Shown here piece after piece: positions 59,214-60,000 of a stretch of 60,000 nt of DNA (position 1 is the first letter of the stretch; each line of letters begins with the position of its first letter). The DNA comes from Owenia fusiformis. Its lineage: Eukaryota > Annelida > Polychaeta > Sabellida > Oweniidae. The notes below the pieces were generated by a model. The model did no database searches, had not been told where the DNA came from, and worked only from the letters and a program-made list of their open reading frames with translations. A program made the translations under genes and the position numbers. The DNA is taken from contig CAIIXF020000012.1 of assembly GCA_903813345.2 (NCBI GenBank), forward strand, positions 11,268,932 to 11,328,931, written 5' to 3'.

Positions 59214-59910
59214 AAGCCCTATGTTCCCAATTTCACATGCCCCATGTACCCTGTTTCACATGACATTTGTTCTCTATTTCACATGCCCAATGTTTCCAAT
59301 TTCACAACCCCTATGTTCCCAGTTTCACATGCCCCATATTCCCTGTTTCACATGACCCATATTCTCTATTTCACATGCCCTATGTTCCTAGTTTCACATG
59401 CTCCAATGTTCCCGTTTTCTCATGATCTATTTCACATGCCCTATGTTTCCTATTTCACTGCCCTATGTTCCCAGTTTTACATGCCCCATGTTCCCTGTTT
59501 CACAATATGCCCTATGTACCCTGTTTCACATGACATTTGTTCTCTATTTCAGATGCCCAATGTTTCCAATTTCACAAGCCCTATGTTCCCAGTTTCACAT
59601 GCCCCATATTCCCTGTTTCACATGACCTATATTCTCTATTTCACATGCCCTATGTTCCTAGTTTCACAAGCCCTATGTTCTAGTTTCACATGCTCCAATG
59701 TTCCCGTTTTCACATGATCTATTTCACATGCCCTATGTTTCCTATTTCACAAGCCCTATGTTCTAGTTTCACATGCTCCAATGTTCCGTTTGACATGATC
59801 TATTTCACATGTCCTATGTTTCCTATTTCACAACCCCATGTTCCCAGTTTTACATACCCCATGTTCCCTGTTTCACGTGCCCTATGTTCTCTATTTCACA
59901 TGCCCTGTTT
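59214..59910. repeat. ~23-bp minisatellite, ~30 copies
   Basis: The unit is tttcacatgccctatgttcc plus cag, with a longer repeated pattern of variants (catgacatttgttctctat, gatctatttcacatgccc). Open frames here, including a 278-codon one from 58881, are made by the repeat. Confidence 0.95.
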
Positions 59911-60000
59911 AATTTTTTACAATACAATACTGTATGATACCGTAAAATATGATACTATATGATATAACAATATGTCACTACTTGTGGGGTTGACATAATT

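Noticed and set aside
58881-59717. 278-codon plus-strand open frame
   Set aside because: Its second half is the 23-bp minisatellite. The first half is AT-driven with no recognisable domain or splice context.
56400-60000. 5' exons of the kinase (FEKIFSQKLGYLLFRDFC region)
   Set aside because: The minus strand was read for this conserved stretch and nothing matched; these exons must lie beyond 60000.
1-60000. CRISPR arrays, bacterial operons, rRNA genes or viral genes
   Set aside because: Tandem arrays here have no spacer-repeat alternation, and spliced metazoan exons rule out a prokaryotic window. No rRNA or viral coding sequence was seen.

Overview
This window is metazoan nuclear DNA, AT-rich and dominated by introns, minisatellites and short non-autonomous transposons. 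The gene architecture (long introns, GT-AG splicing), the GRK2/3-type kinase and the repeat style point to a marine invertebrate. Short acatgta-type simple repeats would suit a mollusc, but this is only a weak impression and the species is not resolved.

Two protein-coding genes can be supported. (1) On the minus strand, one gene spans 10791-56136 and beyond the right edge. It encodes a G-protein-coupled receptor kinase of the GRK2/3 (beta-ARK) class. I reconstructed 15 coding exons by hand. All joins keep phase and give 586 codons plus a stop: the end of the RGS-homology (RH) domain, a complete kinase domain with GRGGFG, AMK, YRDLKPAN, DLG and an APE-type motif, the AGC tail, a PH domain split over two exons, and a short C-terminus. 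The first ~118 residues and the promoter lie right of 60000. (2) On the plus strand, two exons at 1784-2637 and 2851-3115 encode a basic, Pro/Ser/Thr-rich protein of 372 residues (if the first Met is right) that I do not recognise. It may have further 5' exons.

Layout: 1-1700 intergenic with a 135-bp triplication; 1784-3115 the unknown gene, with a strong hairpin in its 3' flank; 3.1-10.8 kb intergenic or 3' UTR with several minisatellites; 10.8-56.1 kb the kinase gene; 56.1-60 kb the next upstream kinase intron, ending in a large 23-bp minisatellite. The introns hold at least ten families of short inverted-repeat elements (MITE or foldback type), several with clean target-site duplications, and a 1.4-kb pogo/Tigger-like element.

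The most unusual observation is that three separate exons of the kinase gene (starting at 19126, 41388 and 56136) have their own 3' splice site plus the first part of the exon copied in tandem into the upstream intron (units ~102, 72 and 66 bp). Two of these arrays run into stop codons if an upstream copy is used. The third, in the RH domain, stays open through four copies and could add 22-residue blocks in frame. Other minisatellites stop within 20-40 bp of further exons of the same gene.
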